The position numbers and the translations under genes were made by a program. A DNA stretch of 64,000 nucleotides from Trema orientale (lineage: Eukaryota > Streptophyta > Magnoliopsida > Rosales > Cannabaceae). The stretch spans positions 129,523 to 193,522 of the forward strand of contig JXTC01000159.1 of assembly GCA_002914845.1 (NCBI GenBank). The letters run 5' to 3'. A model generated the notes under the pieces. The model had not been told where the DNA came from, ran no database searches, and saw nothing but the letters and a program-made list of their open reading frames with translations. Of the stretch, positions 24,231-34,970 are shown piece after piece (the stretch's first letter is position 1; each line of letters begins with the position of its first letter).

Positions 24231-24747
24231 AGAACTACTAGAAAAAGATATGATTGATATATATATATATATATGTATGTATGTATATGTATATATAATT
24301 TGCAAGACAGCGGTGGCGGCCGGTGGACTACAAATATTCTGGTGTATACTTGACAAAGACAACATAACTCCAAGCAAGCAAAAAATCAAAGATAGAACTA
24401 CTAAAAAATGATATGATTGATGTATATATACATATACACATATATGCATAACTAATTTTATGATTGATTTATATATAGCTATTATTTTTCTCTTTTATGA
24501 CTTAATATGCTTGAATTTTATTAATTTAAAATAATTTAAAAGCAACTCATTCAAACATATTTTATTATGTCTTCAAATTGCAAACCAAACACTATTCCAT
24601 AATTTTTAATTCTAAAAAGTCAACTCAAACTTGCATACCAAACGAATTCGTAAAACACAGACAGTTTCTAGTCACTGATTCCAAATTTATAGGTTTAAGG
24701 CTTAAGTTTTGAAAACATAAAAAACAGAATACCAACCAAACAAGCCC

Positions 24748-26511
24748 TTAGTCAACCTCATCTATATAAAGAGGCTTAATCACTTTATCTGACACATGAA
24801 ATTACAGACACAAGACAAAATTCGTTGGTTAAAACTCTAAGCTCTCTTGAAATCTCTCTCATATCGTTTTAAAAAAAGGAACAAAGAAAACTATCATAAA
24901 CATAGGCAATTTTTTTGGGGTTGAACCACGCTAAATTTTTGTGTCTTTATAATTTCACTTTTATTTACCAATCCCAAATCGCATATATTCTATTAATAAA
25001 ACCTCCGTCAACATCTATTATATGTTCTTTATAATTCAAAATTTGGCTAAAAATCGATCTGCAACAAATTGGTCTAGTATTAAGAATATATGCGTGACCA
25101 TACATTATTGTTGTTTTTTTTTTTCTCTCAAATATTAATTTGAGGTAAGATTGGCAAGAGGAACTACTTGTGAGCTAAAAACCACACTGATGCAATTGAT
25201 ATGTGAGCAATGATTGATGAAAGAGTTAAAACATTGCTTTAGAATTTGATTCCCCAGTACCAATCATTCTGGGGTGCTCTTTTGTGATTGGATTAGAGAG
25301 AAATTAATTAAACATAAGAACACTTAATTAATGATAAACAAGATAGTAGTAGAAAATTGAGAAAATGACGTAGAAAATTATAACGATACAATTTCATGCG
25401 TCAGAAAATTAGTGGCATATTTGACAGCCTAACCTACAAGTAAACAGATGTGGGTGGTTTCAATGACTATCACCATATGTTAGATAGCTAATATTTCTGA
25501 AGTAGGTGATACCGGCCATTTGGTCAGAAACAAAGAAAAAGATGATTAGTTTTTCTAACACAGATGATTCTAGCCATTCGGTCAGAAATATAAATAAAGC
25601 AGTAATGAAAATAAATAACAGGAATATAAAATACTAAATTTAACGTGAACAGTTGCAAACAATTGTCATATATGCTACAACTTCGCTTGCTAAACAACTC
25701 AGAATCACAGATCTATAAGTATTTAAAATACTAAAAATAACGTGAGCAGTTACAAACAATGGTCGTATAAGCTACAACTCAACTTGCTAAATAATTCTTC
25801 CACACAGATCTGTGAGTAGTTTAAAGTGTAAAATGTTAATAGGATGTTATTACAATATATAATTAGTTAGCTGATAAGGACCACAAAGATATTTAATGTG
25901 AGAAATTGGTCTGAGGAGTAGTCAATACCCCAAAATATATAAAATTAGAAATTGGAATAGATAATAAAATTTGTGATTAAATGAACCACAATAGGTGTGA
26001 GATAGGAAGATTAAGTAGAAACTGGAATATTAATATACGGAGATGGTGAGATAAATATTGAATATGTTAGAGGAATAACAATAAAGTTTATATATTTCGG
26101 TGAGAATAACAATGGTAGTAATTTGATGCTACTAGACTTATGATTATGGTCTTAGTTTGGAAAAGGTAAATGAACAAAAAGAGGATAATTGATGAAGGAA
26201 TTATGGTCGTAGACTTGGATAACTAACACAATAATAGTTTAGAATAAATAACATAGTAATGGTGAAGAAATAATAGACAAAGTGGACAATAAACACTTCA
26301 CGTGGAAGTTTGGGTGAGTAGAATTGATAATACAGTAAGAAGAAAAGAAAAGTGAATGGTAGGAAAAAGAATACATAAACTATGACTATAAACAAAATAA
26401 AAAGAAGGAAGGAGAACGTTGGTATTCGGGAATGAAAGAAAGAAAGAGAGAACTTATATTAATGAGCAAACAATAAGTTGTGCATCTGATTCCCCTCCTA
26501 TTGCCAAGCTC
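24748..26511. other. intergenic stretch with a short tandem duplication
   Basis: AT-rich, no gene recognised. A 97-bp direct duplication lies at 25628-25724 and 25725-25821 (both start AAAATACTAAA and contain CGTGA-CAGTT-CAAACAAT and GCTACAACT). A smaller repeated phrase (GCCATTTGGTCAGAAA / GCCATTCGGTCAGAAA) occurs at about 25514 and 25574. Confidence 0.5.
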
Positions 26512-27082
26512 TAAGAATGGCAATGGGGCGAATCGGGGACGGTTTTTTAATTACCATCCCCATTCTCGAAAGTCAATCACAATACTATACCCGACCCATT
26601 AACTATTCTTTTAGATGCGGGGACGGTGCGGGTATTAACCAATGGATAACGAGGAAAACCGCGGTTACCCATTACCCATTGATAATATTAAAATATTAAA
26701 AAATTAAGATGAAAATACTAAATCCTTTTCATAATCAACAAAATATTAAACACAACAATATACTAATAATTTTTAAACTCTAAAATTTAAATATATAAGT
26801 ACGTATAACTCTCCAAAATCATTATTTTACCAAAGATATAATAATATAAATAGTGTAAAATTAAATAGATATTTATATGTATAATAATTTTTCTATGTAA
26901 ATATATATATCGGGGCAGGTACGGTGCGGATTATACTAATACCGTCCCCGTACCATACCCGCATATTAACGGTACGGTTATTCCCCGCCCCGGTCATTTT
27001 CTCCGTTGAGCGATTTTTCCCTTCCCCATTCGGATCGGATAACCACGGATACCCGTAACCATGGGTTATATTGCCATCCCTA
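26512..27082. mobile_element. non-autonomous hAT element (perfect 8-bp TSD)
   Basis: Begins TAAGAATGGCAATGGGG; the inverted end reads TAGGGATGGCAAT. Perfect flanking repeats CCAAGCTC lie at 26504-26511 and 27083-27090. The interior has GC-rich subterminal arms (CGGGGACGG, GATACCCGTAACC and relatives) around an AT-rich centre; no transposase. A single copy of the flank with the insertion removed would be the empty site. Confidence 0.9.
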
Positions 27083-27090
27083 CCAAGCTC

Positions 27091-28399
27091 ATATATGCCT
27101 TATATAGGCAAGCTTTAAAACAGTGCAAGCAAGTAGTATAACCGTTTTGAGAGTTCAAAACTCTTGGCTTGTTGACACCTAACCCACTAACGTGTCATCA
27201 CAAAACTTGAAGTAGCATAGTTATGTGACACATGACTAGAGAATAAAAGGTCCAATAAAAACTAGACTCATGGCCCTGTAATATTGTGACACATAGTTTA
27301 GTGGTGATATGGCACAAGTTTCTTAATGATGCGGCGTGAATTTGACAATTTCTAATAAGACATTGACATTTGTCTTGAAATGTCAAAGTCTTCTATTGTC
27401 TAATATAATTTTAACATGTCACATTTTTTTTATTAATCTCATATTGTGTAATTATCACATTATTTATGACTTAATATTTTTAGTTAATGACTAATTATTA
27501 AAAAAAAAATTGTCACACCTCAGAATACCAAATAAAAATAGTTGTATATTTTCATTCGTATCATTTTTTTGATAATTCAACATCCAGTTATAGAAAACTG
27601 CCTATTCTCACCTGAAAAAGAAAAAGAGTTCTAGGGGCTTAAAGCTTACTTCTTAATATATTCAAACAACTCAAATCAAAGGAAAGCTTCAATTTGTCCT
27701 TCATTTTCATGTTAAGAGGAAATCTTTTGTGAAATTGCAACATTGGGATTAAATTATAGTAATGCGATTTGCTTACAAAGATTTGGTTAATTAGGACTTC
27801 TTTTTCTTCCTTCTTCGTCGTCTTGGTCTCGTAGGAATCAATAGACCTCCCCAAATTAAATTTTTGGATTACAATTGCTATGCTTTTGGAAGTCTTTAAT
27901 TCAAAAAGGAAAATAATTAATGCATTAGGGGGAGGGAAAAAAAAGAAAGAATCGTTCTCGTTACTTCTACTGCTCTTGGAGCTGCTCAATACGAGAGTAA
28001 AAAGATGAGGAAAGAGATAATATATAGAGAGAGAGAGACAATTGTGCGCATGTGTTTCTAAGATAAATAAATTGACAAAAAAAATGTATGATTTTGATTT
28101 GACAGCTAACAAATCACCCTATGAATAAAAGGGATTTTGCCCCTACCCCGATTGAATTTCCTCGTAATGTTAGTTTTGTCATTATCATGCATGCAACATA
28201 TTCCTTATTGCATGTATCATGTACGAAACAAAAAAGACTTAACCATGACTCATGTAACAACTCTCACAAGGATCATGCTTTCCTTGGGAGATAAATGAAT
28301 TTGTATCGAGACTGTGACAGCCCTTACTAATTTAAGGAGGTCTAAACTCCAAGGTCAAAAACCATCACCTCTTTCGCAGCTGACCTTCTAGAAACAATC
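27091..28399. other. intergenic stretch, no gene supported
   Basis: A 157-codon open frame on the minus strand (28112-27639) has a low-complexity Ser/Phe/Lys-rich translation, no domain I know and no promoter context; I do not accept it as a gene. The rest is AT-rich. Confidence 0.45.
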
Positions 28400-28439
28400 C
28401 AAAGCTTTCATTATAAAAAAAACCCCACCACGTCATTAC

Positions 28440-28445
28440 CACGTG
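28440..28445 (+). promoter_or_regulatory. G-box in the promoter of the second ERF gene
   Basis: CACGTG in ACCACGTGTAC, about 200 bp before the TATA box. CACGTCAT (about 28429) and GATGACGTGG (about 28562) add ACGT-core motifs nearby. These are typical binding sites for bZIP or bHLH factors. Confidence 0.55.
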
Positions 28446-28641
28446 TACACACAAACCCGCAATCGCTCCCAATCCAACGGCTCCCATTCAATCCCATAAA
28501 TTTTCCCACTATCCAAACAAACAGTTACCTGCCGGCACTGCACTCCTCGTGATTCCCATACGATGACGTGGCGAACTCTCAGGACTCCACCTTCCCCATC
28601 CTTTCCGTCTCCAACAGTCCAACTTAGTGGGCCTTCCGCCC

Positions 28642-28648
28642 TTATAAA
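28642..28648 (+). promoter_or_regulatory. TATA box of the second ERF gene
   Basis: TTATAAA lies only 52 bp before the start codon at 28700, so the leader would be very short (about 20-30 nt), in contrast to the long leader of the ORA47-like gene. Confidence 0.6.
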
Positions 28649-28670
28649 GCTCTGATCAGGCTCTCGGCCC

Positions 28671-28706
28671 ATGAAAACTGAACCAACCATGAGAAGGAGA
28701 TGGTGA
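28671..28706 (+). promoter_or_regulatory. upstream ORF overlapping the ERF start codon
   Basis: An ATG at 28671 opens an 11-codon frame with a second in-frame ATG at 28689. Its TGG-TGA end overlaps the main ATG (28700) in another frame. With the TATA box at 28642, the start site may fall near or after 28671, so the 28689 ATG is the more likely upstream start. Confidence 0.5.
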
Positions 28707-29221
28707 AGCGGACAGAGAGAAGGGGACGCGGAAACGACGGCGTTTTGGGGAGATACAAGGGCGTGAGGATGAGGAAGTGGGGCCGCTGGGTGGCGGAGGT
28801 TCGGCAACCGAAGAGCCGTAACAGGATTTGGTTGGGCTCGTACCAGACGCCGGAGGAGGCTGCCAGAGCCTACGACGCTGCCGTGTTCTGCTTACGTGGA
28901 CCTTCGGCCCTCCTCAATTTCCCGGCGAATCCGCCGGAGATAAGTTCGGCAGCCGAGTTGTCACCGGCGGAGATTCAGGAAGCTGCTTCCAGGCACGCTC
29001 ACAAGCTCCCAGAGAGGGAGGACGTGGGTACGGCCGCCGTGGCGGCGGAGGCGGTGGTTGAGGAGGAGAGCTACTTGTTTGGGGGCGATTCAGATATTAT
29101 TGAAGGCTCTAACGGCGGTTTTGGTTATTTGTGTATGGGAGATGATAAAGCACTGCACGACCATGGGAGTCTCTCGCACAACTCTGCACACTTCCACTCC
29201 CCACGTTTGTGGACATTCTAG
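28700..29221 (+). CDS. AP2/ERF transcription factor, DREB A-5 subgroup, related to ERF018-ERF020
   Basis: Intronless, 173 residues. The AP2/ERF domain spans about residues 19-76 ([49 protein letters not shown]), with the DREB-type valine in RWVAEVR. Shared with the 12.4-kb gene are the post-domain motif [14 protein letters not shown] and an aromatic C-terminus (LWTF), so the two are paralogs of one subgroup. The middle is acidic and Ala/Val-rich. It is expected to be a nuclear DNA-binding regulator; whether it activates or represses cannot be read from the sequence, since no EAR motif is evident. The start at 28700 gives an MVKR N-terminus like the MVKQ of its neighbour. GC-rich coding sequence. 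Exact ERF number uncertain. Confidence 0.93.
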   Translation: MVKRTERRGRGNDGVLGRYKGVRMRKWGRWVAEVRQPKSRNRIWLGSYQTPEEAARAYDAAVFCLRGPSALLNFPANPPEISSAAELSPAEIQEAASRHAHKLPEREDVGTAAVAAEAVVEEESYLFGGDSDIIEGSNGGFGYLCMGDDKALHDHGSLSHNSAHFHSPRLWTF

Positions 29222-29291
29222 AGGTTTCTTTTTTAAAATATATATATATAATAAAATAAACATCTTCTTATTATTTTGTTCTCTTTTCTTT

Positions 29292-30912
29292 GAGAAATTA
29301 AGTAAAATATGCATGAAACGCCCACATGCACTGTTTAAAAAATCTCTGAAAAAATATGCACGCAGACGAAACTAGTCTTAAAAATATTAAGAAAAAATTA
29401 TGCATATCACATTTAATTGATCCGAATCTCTCTATCTCGCACAAAAATTCTCTTTCGACTGAAAATCTCAGGTAATCTAAGAATTACAGTACTCCATAAT
29501 CCATACTCGCACAAAACATCGTTCTCATCTCTTACAACGCCGTCAAACTCATCATTTTTCTATCTAATTTCTTCATTCTTCTCCACATGGTTATGGGTAT
29601 AGTCTAAAATAACATATTATCAAATTTCGAGCTAGTATAAGGTAATTTATGTGCGGAAAAATCATTTTGAGGGTAATTTTTGCGAGTTTAAAAAAAAATC
29701 GCGATAATTTTCAATGATTTTCGATGCTTTTTCGATGATATTTCGATGAAAATGATAATCTCAATTAAATTTCGATGAAAATGGTATTTTTGATAATTTT
29801 CGATGCAATTTCGATGATATTTCGATGGTTTTTCGATGATATTTCGATGAAAATGGTATTTTCAGTAATATTTCAATAAAGTGGCATTTTTGACAATTTT
29901 CGATGCAATTTCGATGATATTTCGATGCATTTGCGATGTATTTTCGATGATATTTCGATGAAAATGGTATTTTCAGTAATATTTCAATAAAGTGGCATTT
30001 TTGACAATTTTCGATATAATTTCGATGTATTTTCGATGATATTTCGATGAAAGTGGTATTTTTCATAATATTTTCTCGAAAATATCACTTCATATCGAAA
30101 TTCTGTCAAATATTATGAAAAATACCACTTTCATCGAAATATCATCGAAAATATATCGAAATTACATCGAAAATTGTTAAAAATACCACTTTATTGAAAC
30201 ATTACTGAGAATACCAATTTCATTGAAATATCATCGAAAATACATCGAAAATGCAGCGAAATATCATCGAAATTGCATCAAAAATTGTCAAAAATACCAT
30301 TTTCATCCAAAATTTAATTGAGATTATCATTTTCATCGAAATATCATCGAAAAACCATCGAAAATTCATCGAAATATCATCGAAATTGCATCGAAAATTG
30401 TCAAAAATACCATTTTCATCGAAATTTAATTGAGATTATCATTTTCATCGAAATATCATCGAAAAACAATCGAAAATCATCGAAAATTATCGCGATTTTT
30501 TTAAAACTCGCAAAAATTACCCTCAAAATGATTTTTCCACACATAATATACCTCATAATAGCTCGAAATTTGATAATATGTTATTTTAGACTATACTCAT
30601 AACCATGTGGAGAAGAATGAAGAAATTAGATAGAAAAATGATGAGTTTGACGGCGCTGTAAAAGATGAGAACGATGTTTTGTGCGAATATGGATTATGGA
30701 GTACTGTAATTCTTAGATTACCTGAGATTTTCAGTCGAAAGAGAGTTTTTATGCGAGATAGAGAGATTCGGATCAATTAAATGTGATATGCATAGTTTTT
30801 TCTTAATATTTTTAAGGGTAGTTTCGTCCGCGTGCATATTTTTTCAGAGATTTTTTAAACAGTGCATATAGGCCAAAATATGACTATTTTCGTACATATT
30901 TTACCTAATTTC
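29292..30912. mobile_element. 1.6-kb fold-back element with long inverted arms and an ATCGAAA array
   Basis: The left arm (29292 to about 30060) and right arm (about 30075-30912) are inverted copies nearly to the centre. Matching landmarks are GAGAAATTAAGTAAAATATG versus its complement at the right end, GATCCGAATCTCTCTATCTCGC, CCATGTGG and GAGGGTAATTTTTGCGAG. The centre is built from TTTCGATGATATTTCGATG-type short repeats on the left and their complement on the right. The 10-bp direct repeat TCTTTTCTTT lies at 29282-29291 and 30913-30922, fitting a 9-10 bp Mutator-type duplication. No transposase; the open frames inside only translate the repeat. The element starts 71 bp after the ERF stop codon, so that gene's 3' end probably lies in it. 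Confidence 0.85.
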
Positions 30913-30957
30913 TCTTTTCTTTCCCTCCAATTTTGATGGTATATATATACATATATA

Positions 30958-31186
30958 GGTTGTCAATCTAGTAGGTTTTTTTTTTTTTTTCCTTATACAT
31001 AGGTATCTTTTTTTTAGTTATTGAATTATTGTCTAACGGTAATCTAATAATGTGTATGAGAAGACATATATTATTAATATTATTTCTCTCTCTTATTTTT
31101 TACTATTAAAAAATATAGATGATAAATTATAATTGGCCAAAATGATATCTATATGTTAAAAAAAATACACCTACTAGATTGGTACC
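30958..31186. mobile_element. TA-microsatellite-associated MITE, copy A
   Basis: TIRs GGTTGTCAATCTAGTAGGT and its inverse ..CTACTAGATTGGTACC enclose an AT-rich body with TCTCTCTTATTTTT and TTAATTGGCCAAAATGA-like segments. It is bounded on both sides by TA dinucleotide runs. No ORF. The layout recalls the Micron-type elements described in rice, which sit in (TA)n tracts. Confidence 0.7.
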
Positions 31187-31202
31187 ATATATATATATAT
31201 AT

Positions 31203-31434
31203 GGTTACTAATTTAATAGATATATATTTTTTTTTTACTTATCTGTAAGTATTTATTTTTTTAGCCATAATTTGGGTAATTGAGAAAAATAATAATAATA
31301 ATAATAAATATTCATTATTTAATATTTTTTTCTCTTTAAATTTTATCATAAAAAGAGGTGCATGAAGAATTTTAATTGGACAAAATAATACCTATGGATA
31401 GGTAACAAAAAAATACCTACCGGATTGATGTTAC
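31203..31434. mobile_element. TA-microsatellite-associated MITE, copy B
   Basis: Same body as copy A in the same orientation, separated from it by a TA run (31187-31201). The ends are more diverged (GGTTACTAATTTAATAG and CCGGATTGATGTTAC). Confidence 0.65.
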
Positions 31435-31449
31435 ATATATATATATATA

Positions 31450-31687
31450 GGTTGCCAATCTATTGAGTATTTCTTTTTTTACCTACGTGTATTTTTTATT
31501 TTTAGCCATTGGATCATCATCTAACAGCGATCCAACAGCTATAATGATGTGCATGAAAATACGTGCATCATTAATGTTATTTTTCTCTCTTACTTTTTAA
31601 TATAAAAAAATGTGCATAATAAATTTTAATTGGCCAAAACAATATCTATGTATAGGTAAAAAAAGAATACATACTGGATTGGCAACC
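31450..31687. mobile_element. TA-microsatellite-associated MITE, copy C
   Basis: Third member of the tandem run, beginning GGTTGCCAATCTATTGAG and ending TACTGGATTGGCAACC, with TA runs at about 31435-31449 and 31688-31702. The TIRs are clear. Confidence 0.7.
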
Positions 31688-31794
31688 ATATATATATATA
31701 TATTTACATATATGGTCATTAACTATATATTTATGTCTATATACATATGCATTACAAAATAAGGAAGTCTATACACAATAGAGTAGATTATATA

Positions 31795-31936
31795 GAGTGC
31801 ATTTGGTATAGGATTTGAATCCTATTTTACAAATGTAGAAACAACTTTCATGTAGAAGGATATCATTCCAACCTTCTACATGAAAGGTATTTCTGGATTT
31901 GTAGAATAGGATTCGAATTCTATACCAAACGCACCC
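31795..31936. mobile_element. small hairpin MITE (142 bp)
   Basis: GAGTGCATTTGGTATAGGAT at the left pairs with ATACCAAACGCACCC at the right, and CTTTCATGTAGAAGG pairs with CCTTCTACATGAAAGG near the centre, so nearly the whole unit folds. Possible TA duplication on each side (31793-31794, 31937-31938). Family not assigned. Confidence 0.7.
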
Positions 31937-32599
31937 TAGATTCTCTGCATTATCACATAATGTTGGGGTAAATGCATCCATTTTTATCAGCAAAGTAAGG
32001 GCCTCTACAACCCACGCTATTACGATATTAGGCCCAAAATGGCGCTCGGTTCTCTCCAACCAAGTGCTAAATCAATTGGCGCTTTGTCAGAATTTGAACA
32101 TTACCATGCTATGGTATGGCATTGTTCACACATCATTTTCAAACTTTTTTTGGTTTAATTTTTTTTTATTTGCAAAAAAATCCCCTCCAGCATTGAGTTA
32201 TTAATAATTGACCCTAACTGTAGTTCTTTAGCAAAAAATAATTACTTTTTGATACCAAAATATAAAAAACTTCATTTTGAGTCTCATATTTTTTTTATTA
32301 TTTTATGATTAATTTTCCACAGAGTAAATTAGTATGTAAATAATACAAAATGTCAATTTACAATTAAAAACTCAAACACTAATATAATTAAAATTATATA
32401 TTATGCAATAACATTATATAAATACTAAATATTGAAACCCATTAATTAAAATTACATAATATTCAAATTAAATTTGAATACTAACATAATTGAAAATACA
32501 TATAATGCGACATCATTACATAAACTGGACCATTAATTCAGTATTCTGGTAGATCGTTTCTAGAATATCCAATATCGTTGAAATATTGATCAAAAACAT
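31937..32599. other. AT-rich stretch beside the Harbinger ORF1 relic
   Basis: No gene seen. It may include the outer part of the element that carried the NAM-associated-like ORF, but no terminal repeats were identified. Confidence 0.35.
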
Positions 32600-33480
32600 T
32601 AGTGGCAGAATATGCACTCATTCTTGTTGTTGTTGGGCTATCTTTTTAACAATTTTTGCCTGTTGACTGGAAAATACTCATGTACGTTTGGATCAGATAT
32701 GTAATTCAAGTTTTTTAGTAAAATTTTGTTTTCTTTTGTCCTTTCTTTGAAGGCCATATTGTGTCTATATATGTCCATTTGTTGTTGTCTGTCCAAGCTA
32801 GTCCTTTTTAACATCTTCATAAGTTGTCAATATCTTCATTGAGTTTGTTAGTGGCAGATGACATTTCTTAATGATTTTTTTTTTTTAATTTGGCCTTCTT
32901 CACTCCGAAGGTTAGTTAAGATGAAGTAGCACCAATTCTGTCATCATCAAAATTGGAAGAAAATAATGACAACCCGAGAGATGTTAACATGGGTGATTCA
33001 AGAGTGAGATCAATTAACTGTGACGAGTCACAATTCACAATTTGCCTTCAAGCAGTTTATCTTATAGTGGGATGTCATCTTTAAATTTTTTATAATCCTT
33101 AACAATATTTCAGATATGATCAAATTTCAAACTTTTTTTGAACTTGAAATCTTGCATGAAAAACTGCTTCACTCGATGTAACTATAAATTATTGTGTATG
33201 TAAGGTTAAGTAATAAATAATACTAGTAATAATATAAAAGAAAATTTATTAAATACTCAAATATTTTCATCCGAAGCACCACTTGGATTCATAATATTTA
33301 CTTGTTTCAGGAACCCATTCAATTTCTTTATTTCAGTAATTATAGTTCCTATTCGAAATTGCACCGATCATAGGTTACGATACTCCTCATTCCCATTTTT
33401 TACTTCATTGTAATTTTGCTCTGCATGAGACTAAACGGTATTTCAAGTTTGGTACCTACTTGTAATAATGTACTGAGAAA
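32600..33480 (-). pseudogene. relic of a Harbinger-associated Myb/NAM-associated-domain ORF
   Basis: The minus strand carries pieces in several frames in the order of plant NAM-associated (No Apical Meristem-associated) proteins: LKQVNIMNPSGASDENI (about 33310-33257), then after an intron-like gap FFMQDFKFKKSLKFDHI followed by a stop and NIVKDYKKFKDDIPL (about 33170-33070), a lysine-rich RRPN-KK region near 32900, and the C-terminal segment 32820-32638 (MDIYRHNMAFKERTKEN, ending DPNVHEYFPVNRQKLL). Such proteins are encoded by the accessory ORF of PIF/Harbinger transposons. Stops and frameshifts make it dead. Confidence 0.6.
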
Positions 33481-33704
33481 TATCTAAATAAACTTAACAG
33501 AGGATCACATCTTCACTAACACTGTATCTAGTAGATTGACTAGTCATTTTTCTCAACTAGTGGATTGTTAGAGAACAGAAATGGTGTAAAGAAAAAAAGA
33601 TTTGTATTGAATATTTTTTTTTCTTTTGCAAGAGGATGGTTTGAAATAAAATTTAAGGTCTTTATTTATAGCAAAACAATAAATAATCATATCATCTCTA
33701 CATT

Positions 33705-34970
33705 TTCTTCAATGCATCAAGATAGAAAAATTTAGACACAGTAAAGAGTTGATAAGATAAGCCAGAAATTATTAAATAATTTTATCAGCTTCACACTTGC
33801 TCAGGGCTGGCAATTTGTGGCATGATACGACAACACGACTTGAAACCGAATTAGCGGGTTTAGGTTTGTTTAAATGGGTTCGGGTCAAAATCGAGTTATA
33901 CCTGTGAACTAGTTTATTAAACGGGTCAGGTTCGGTTTTATCTTCCAACCCGAAACTGACCCACAATAACCTGTATATTAAACAGGTCAATTTTAAGTCT
34001 ACCCGTTTATGACTCATATAATACCTATTTGAAAATTATAATATTTTTAATATGTATATTTGGACTTTTTTTTTGTATTTTTAAGACTTTATTACATATA
34101 TACATTGAGATTTTATGTAGTTTCAATTTGTTTTTAGTAAATTTTTGGGTCTTAAGATCATAAAACATATATGAATTTATGTTAAATGTGTTAAAAAAAA
34201 TATTTTTTAGTTAATTTAAATTAAACGGATTAACGAGTTATGTCGAGTTAACTTGACCCGAATATGACACATTTGAATAAACGAGTTACACGGGTTATGT
34301 CGGGTCAACACGTTTATAAATGGGTCGATATCGGGTTAGAATTTCTAATGCGATTATTTAATGAGTCGAGTTCGAGTTGAGGTATAGGCTGTTATACATG
34401 AACATTGACACTACAAACATGACCCGTTAATATGAATTACCACCCCTATACTTGCTTCAATGCATCAAGATAGAAAAATTTAAACGTAGTGAAAAGTTTA
34501 TAAGATAAGTCAGAAATTATTAAAAAATCTTATAAGCTTGACACTTGCTCCATTAATGCATCAGATAGGAAAATTTAGAGTTGATAAGATAAATCAGAAA
34601 TTATTAAAGAATATTATCAGCTTTACACTTGCTCTAATGCATCAAATAGGAAAATTTAGACATAGTGAAGAGTTGATAAGACAAGTTAGAAATTATTGAA
34701 GAATCTTTTTAGCTTTACACTTGCTCCAATGTATCAAAATAGAAAATTTTAGACGTAGTAAAGAGTTGATAGGACAAGTCAGAAATTATCAAATAATTTT
34801 ATCAACTTTACATTTGTTCCAATGAGAGTAAATTTTGGACCTAATGAAGAGTTAATAAGACAAGTCAAAAATTATTAAAGAATTTTATCAGCTTTACACT
34901 TGCTCCAATACATCAAGATAGGGAAATTTAGACGTAGTGAAGAGCTGATAAGATAAGTCAAAAATTATTA
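33705..34970. repeat. tandem array of a roughly 100-bp unit, interrupted by a hAT element
   Basis: The unit reads CTTGCTCCAATGCATCAAGA..TAGACGTAGTGAAGAG..TTGATAAGATAAGTCAGAAATTATTAAAGAATTTTATCAG. One copy precedes the hAT insertion (33705-33801) and about five or six imperfect copies follow (34449-34970). The array resumes at the hAT target duplication, so the array is older than the insertion. Confidence 0.85.
33802..34448. mobile_element. non-autonomous hAT element inserted in the tandem array
   Basis: Left end CAGGGCTGGCAATTTG, inverted right end TAGGGGTGGTAATTC. Flanks CACTTGCT (33794-33801) and TACTTGCT (34449-34456) match at 7 of 8. Subterminal regions are rich in CGGGTT/AACCCG words (CGGGTCAGGTTCGG, TCGGGTCAACACG). 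No transposase. Confidence 0.85.

Larger units (their letters stand above)
18953..24445. repeat. two units of a TA-headed tandem repeat, the first interrupted by the copia element
   Basis: Unit 1 (18953-19080, continuing at 24231-24255) and unit 2 (about 24256-24430) share TATATAATTTGCAAGACA, the GGTGG..CGGTGGACT block, CTTGACAAAG and CCAAGCAAGCAAAA, and both end GAACTACTA..GATATGATTGAT. Unit 1 resumes exactly where the copia element ends, which independently fixes the insertion point. Confidence 0.75.
18179..24747. mobile_element. TIR DNA element (Harbinger-like, TTA TSD) split by a copia insertion
   Basis: The left end GGGCCTGTTTAGTTGAAG and the inverted right end GGGCTTGTTTGGTTGGTA are similar and continue into a TTCTGTTTT/TTTTGTTTT block and an AAAACATAAAA motif. 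Both ends are flanked by TTA (18176-18178, 24748-24750). Removing the copia element (19081-24230) leaves about 1.4 kb. The left arm carries a GC-rich segment (about 18420-18930) unlike the AT-rich surroundings. No transposase is recognisable. Confidence 0.55.

Noticed and set aside
27639..28112. 157-codon minus-strand open frame
   Set aside because: Low-complexity translation without known domain, no promoter or splice context; AT-rich DNA of this length yields such frames by chance.
29700..30480. CRISPR-like alternation of short repeats
   Set aside because: The genome is a plant nuclear one, the units have no fixed repeat-spacer layout, and the tract belongs to a fold-back transposon.
29761..30602. 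Repeated-peptide frames (KYHRNCIENCQK-like) in the fold-back element
   Set aside because: They translate the ATCGAAA short repeats and appear on both strands because the element is an inverted repeat; no gene.
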